Under the pieces are notes generated by a model. That model was not told where the DNA came from. It searched no databases and saw only the letters and a list, made by a program, of their open reading frames with translations. Positions 59,709 through 64,000 of a stretch of 64,000 nucleotides of DNA are shown in pieces; position 1 is the stretch's first letter, and every line of letters starts with the position of its first letter. The DNA is from Cokeromyces recurvatus (taxonomy: Eukaryota; Mucoromycota; Mucoromycetes; Mucorales; Mucoraceae): positions 868,001-932,000 of the forward strand of contig NW_026251393.1 in the NCBI RefSeq assembly GCF_025118155.1, read 5' to 3'. Made by a program: the position numbers and the translations under genes.

Positions 59709-62700
59709 TTAATTTTGTGAAATGGGGCTATTTTGATGTTCCTCATCAGACTTGTTAGATATCTCTTCAAGCAGGGCTAAACATATAACAAAAGAGAATA
59801 ATGTAAATTAGAGTTTTTGTTTTTGTTTTTTTTATTAAAAAAAAAAAAATCCAACTACTTCCTTACCAGTCCATTGACTAAGTTCAAATTTATGGATGAT
59901 TTTTTTTGCATCTGAGTTCGTCATATCATTCATAGTAGAATCAATTGCATAGTATTGTGTAAATACATCTTCAAAATTAGTATTGTTAATATCATTTCTT
60001 GTTGAATCTTTTTGTTTAGAAGTGGAGGATTTATTTTTGATAAATGAAGATGAAAAAGTTGATATATTATGCCCATCAGCTATTAAGGGGAGTAGTTTAA
60101 AAGATAGAGTTGTATCTTGTCCTTTTGGTAGTAGTTGAGGAGATGACATTGCTGATTTACTATATGATGGAATAGATGTTGTAGGTGAACCAGGCTGACT
60201 TACACTACCTTTTCTTCGTATTACTCGTGGTGTTCCTAACGTAGTTGGTGTAATAACAGAAGCAGAGTTCCTTCTATAAAGCATATTTGCTCCAATACTG
60301 TTATGTTCGGCGAATCTATCAGGTAAAAATAATGTATGTTGTTGATTTTGAAAAATGTTATCTTCTTTTAAATTAGCTGAATTCATAACAATATTGTCTA
60401 AATCTTGCTGATGAGCTTGAACAACAACAATCCTTGGAACTGTATATATTTATATTTATGTATGTATTTGTATTTTAATTTAATCAAAATTAAATGTATT
60501 AAAATAAATACCTCCACTGCTATCATTGCTTCTCAGAGATCCTCTTCGAGCAGTTATATTTCGATTAGAGTCTCCACGCGTTTTACTTAAAGAAGCACCA
60601 AGTTGCAAGTAAGGAATAGAAGATAGCTCTCTCGTGGGAGAAGGTAATTTATAATTACCCTTTTTATTCGGTATCAACCAATCCCCTACAAGACTTACAT
60701 TATTGTTATTATAACTGTTTGCTAAAGCTTGATTGTTTTTGACAAATTGAAGAGTTTTCAAATATTTTCTTCTTAAAATTAGCATAGATACTAATCCTTT
60801 TGCACGTTCTTTAGCCAAGTCTTTTGCAACTTTATCTTGTATTCTAGCACGATCTACAAGTTCGCTAAATCTGAAGTATATATATATAAGATTAATTATC
60901 TCAACAAACGTCTAAAATAGATTTAAGGAATTACGTCAAGGACTTTGAGACATCTACTAAACGAATAGCTAAAATTTCTAGCATACTATGAAAAGAGACT
61001 CCACGGTAAGAAGCAGAATTTAAGATTTCCTATATAAAAAAATTATATATAGAGATAATTATATATTGAGCCAAGAAATAATCATGTTCTTTTTATTTTA
61101 CCTGATAAACCTCAGTATACTGTCTTTGTTTTTGTTTAATAATTTGTGGATCAATACTAGCTAATCTTTGATTAAGCTCATAAAGATTAAAAGGCTTCTC
61201 TCCTTTCATGTTATTATTAAAGTATTTTACAGGTTTTCTTGTGTTTGATAAAGACATAGAAACTAGATGACTTGTATCTGCATCAACTTGGTTACTAGCC
61301 TCCAAAAGTGAGCGTATACTATGTTCTTTTTCATATATCTTCACAGAAAGTACACCTTCCAAGAGCTATTTACAAGATATAAATAAGTAACATTATAAAC
61401 ATATCAAAGATCACAATTTTAGCTTACACTTAAAAACTTGGGGACTTGACTAACACTTATATATCCAGTAGCTTTTGGATCTACTGTAGCCCAAGCGAAC
61501 CTAAAGCTATATTGATATATATATGTATATATAAACATGAATTTGAATGAATAATTTTTTTTTTTTTTTTTTTTTTTACTTTCTTAAGTCTGTACGAGTG
61601 ATCAATGTAAACTGGTTCCGCTTATCAAAGGTAAATGAGAAATTATCAATTACAATCTATATAATAAAGAAGAAGAATAGTCATTCATCTTATAGGTTTT
61701 TTATGCTATATGTTTTTTTTCCTTGATGTCTTACCACAGTAAAAAGATTTACAAAGATAAATGTACAAACTACATAGAAGCTAATAAATAAGGTAATAGC
61801 GTACTTTGGTTTTCCACAATCATATTTGCCCAGACATTCAGGATAAAGAATAGTAAAATCATGCATCAAAAAATCCTTTTGAATGTAAACATTATTAAAA
61901 AGAAATGTTTAAAAAGTTTTCTCTCTCTCTTTTTTTTTTTTTACCCAATTTTCACCAGTTGTAATGCGGAATAATGTCAATAAGGTGTTAAATAATGACC
62001 TAAAGTTAGCATGCTCATTACCATACGGCCCATAACGAGTATATAAAAACTGTTCTTGAAATATTACACCAAAACATACTATAAATATACCAAAAACAAA
62101 GGAAACATAGAAAATAGAATGGGATGCTCGCCTTATATAGCAAAAACAATAAATTATCATTTTGTTACCTCTTATTTTATTTTTTTGTATAAATTACTTA
62201 CTTGACAGATCTGAATAATGTATCCAATGATTCATTACGTTGTGCAAGACGGAAAGCAATACCTACTAAAAACAATTTTCTTGTAGCATCCCAACCAAAA
62301 GGTAACTTCATAAAGATGCTTAGTATATCCACAAGTATTGTCAACCCAACTAAAACAAAATCATATATGTTCCATCTAATCGATGCCCATTTATAAAATC
62401 CTAAACCTGCTATTTTTGCTGCTGTTTCAAAAACATATAAACTTAAACATATACCATTTAAGATATTCTGTAGACGACTAAGCCATATAGGCTGATGTAA
62501 ATGTTCTGTAGTAAATACTAGAATATTAGCCATAAGAACTGCCGCCATAAACCGAGCAAATTTGCCACGTTTATCAATAACTAAATCATAAAACATTGCT
62601 CGCCATGTTCCTTCAGCCGGCCTTTTCGCTTTTAATGATGGCTTAATTAGTGATAACTGTCTTTGAAGATCTTTGAACTGACGTTGCGTGTTTGTTAGTG

Positions 62701-63000
62701 ATGAAATGCCATTTCTCTTTTTGAAAATTTCCAAAAATACCTAAAAAAAAAAGGGTAACAAATTATACGAGTTAAATAACAACAACAACAACTCATAAAA
62801 TCATAAAAAATAATTTAAACATCATACACCAATGAATAATTGAATAGTACAAAGGGAGGCAACAAACATAAATACAACATAGAAAATTGAATGAAGGATA
62901 GATGACGATGACCAACTAAATTTTGGCTGAGCATCACGATTTTCTGGAATAATGCTCATAGCTGAGAATAAAGATAAAATCTATATTTATGCATAAATTT

Positions 63001-63042
<42 letters not shown>

Positions 63043-64000
63043 CTTTGGCATATATGTATGTGTATGTGTGCGTTTTTTCTTTACCCAACCTTCACCTGAA
63101 GCACATTCAAAAAGATGCAAAAGAGATTTTCCAAAAGTATCAAACGAATAGTCGTATGGATTTTTCCAAACCCTTGGTAGTAGGATACCACTATTGTTTT
63201 CTTCATTTCCGGATTGAAATTCGCCAAGACACGCTAATCGGGAAAAAGTGGTATCATCATTACAAAGAGAGAATCGACCATTAAATAAGAAACAGCCATA
63301 GATTGCAAAGGGTATAAAGACTAAGAAGTTCAATGCGACGGCATCAATCACTTTAGGAAACCCATAGATCAAATCCAAGAAAATAACTTGCATACCATGT
63401 ACATAATTTATAATACGCAATGACCTTAATATACTCAAAATACGTATATAACTTGCAAGTTTCGTTAATTCGTCTTTAGAATAGCCCGCAAAGATGCTTA
63501 TGAATGTCAATACTGTTTGGCATAGTAAATTAATATAATCTAATAAGTTTAATGTATTCCTCAAATATGATTTGGGTAGCATAAAAACGCCATCCGCTAT
63601 CATATGAATGCCAATATCCAGCCAATAAATTAATAATGTTAAAATATGAAAAGGTTCAAAGATATAAGTAATCAATATAGGATGCTTCTGTCGATTAAAA
63701 TTATCAGCCCACATGGTAATAAATGTCGTAATACAGATCATTCCCATCATCATCCACTTGTAGCTTGCCATTCTAGAAATTCGAAGACACATTTTACGAA
63801 GGATATGATCATTTCTTAAAACAAAAAAGGATCGAAAAACGTTTAGATCCTCAACAATCACTGCCTTATTTTCACGTGCTACGTTAAGCTCATATTCATC
63901 ACCATACTTTACTGATGGGCCTTCTTCATAGTAGTAAGGATTGTAACTGTATTTTTGCGATAAGCCGTTATCGATATAAAGACTGCTATTGCTATATTGT
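59709..64000 (-). CDS. CCH1: Voltage-gated calcium channel CCH1, C-terminal half (partial)
   Basis: Pore-forming subunit of the high-affinity plasma-membrane calcium uptake channel, partner of Mid1. Twelve exons in the window: right edge-63085, 62980-62828, 62740-62202, 62131-61945, 61875-61735, 61656-61580, 61500-61428, 61365-61102, 61029-60935, 60870-60512, 60439-59867 and 59776-59709; repeats I and II lie outside. Repeat III has an S4-like segment (LASYIRILSILRSLRIINYV) and the pore ECASGEGW. Repeat IV shows KAKRPAEGTWRAMFYDLVID, S1-S3 helices, a degenerate S4 and the pore FRITTGENW. After S6 comes an EF-hand-like region (FAWATVDPKATGYISVSQVP) and a cytosolic tail with basic and Ser-rich stretches. 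Intron 1 of the window contains an A40 run. Confidence 0.93.

Overview
The window is AT-rich nuclear DNA of a filamentous fungus, most likely an early-diverging one (Mucoromycota, probably Mucorales). Reasons: genes are split by many short GT-AG introns (mostly 50-100 bp); several proteins are fungal-type (Rit1, Nca2, Cch1, Ytp1, Brx1, Pop1, Ynd1-like apyrase); and the transposon relics (the C-terminal tail of a non-LTR retrotransposon, and Tc1/mariner transposases with the YLPPYSPELNP signature) are of a kind I recall from Mucorales. The organism call is inference. Exon coordinates below were derived by hand from splice sites, reading phase and family alignment from memory.

Layout. 1-6.5 kb: an SLC35F-like transporter (-, cut by the left edge), a Golgi-type apyrase (+) and the ribosome biogenesis factor BRX1 (+). 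6.5-11.5 kb: a broken coding relic and a gene-poor stretch with a dyad-containing tandem repeat. 11.5-23.3 kb: a small secreted Cys-rich protein, YTP1, a CYS-3/MetR-type bZIP factor with tiny upstream ORFs, a LINE fragment, a TRIC-like channel, a catalytically degenerate RNase H-like protein, cytochrome c peroxidase and a second small secreted protein. 23.3-26.5 kb: mostly empty, with one tRNA-Asn. 26.5-41.9 kb: the densest block, with POP1, ALG5, PMS1, geranylgeranyltransferase I beta, a DENND11/LCHN-like protein, a conserved unknown, MED31, a small unknown and RIT1, often convergent with 8-20 bp between stop codons. 41.9-50.7 kb: a repeat graveyard with three copies of one interspersed repeat, two of another, two dead Tc1/mariner transposases, a broken GNAT acetyltransferase, a long hairpin and a 200-bp pyrimidine tract. 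50.9-56.6 kb: METTL16, TRAPPC12 and NCA2. 56.6-59.7 kb: relics and a short secreted ORF. 59.7-64 kb: the C-terminal half of the CCH1 calcium channel (-, cut by the right edge).

The genes form no pathway cluster. They are ordinary housekeeping functions: RNA processing (BRX1, POP1, RIT1, METTL16), secretion and glycosylation (apyrase, ALG5, TRAPPC12, DENND11-like), mitochondria (CCP1, NCA2), ion transport (CCH1, TRIC-like), DNA repair (PMS1), prenylation and transcription (MED31, bZIP). No CRISPR array, rRNA gene or clear biosynthetic cluster was seen. The most unusual items are the RNase H-like pseudoenzyme, the leader of the bZIP gene, an Asp-to-Glu change beside the heme ligand in the peroxidase, one-base T-run frame breaks in two genes, and several structured repeats.
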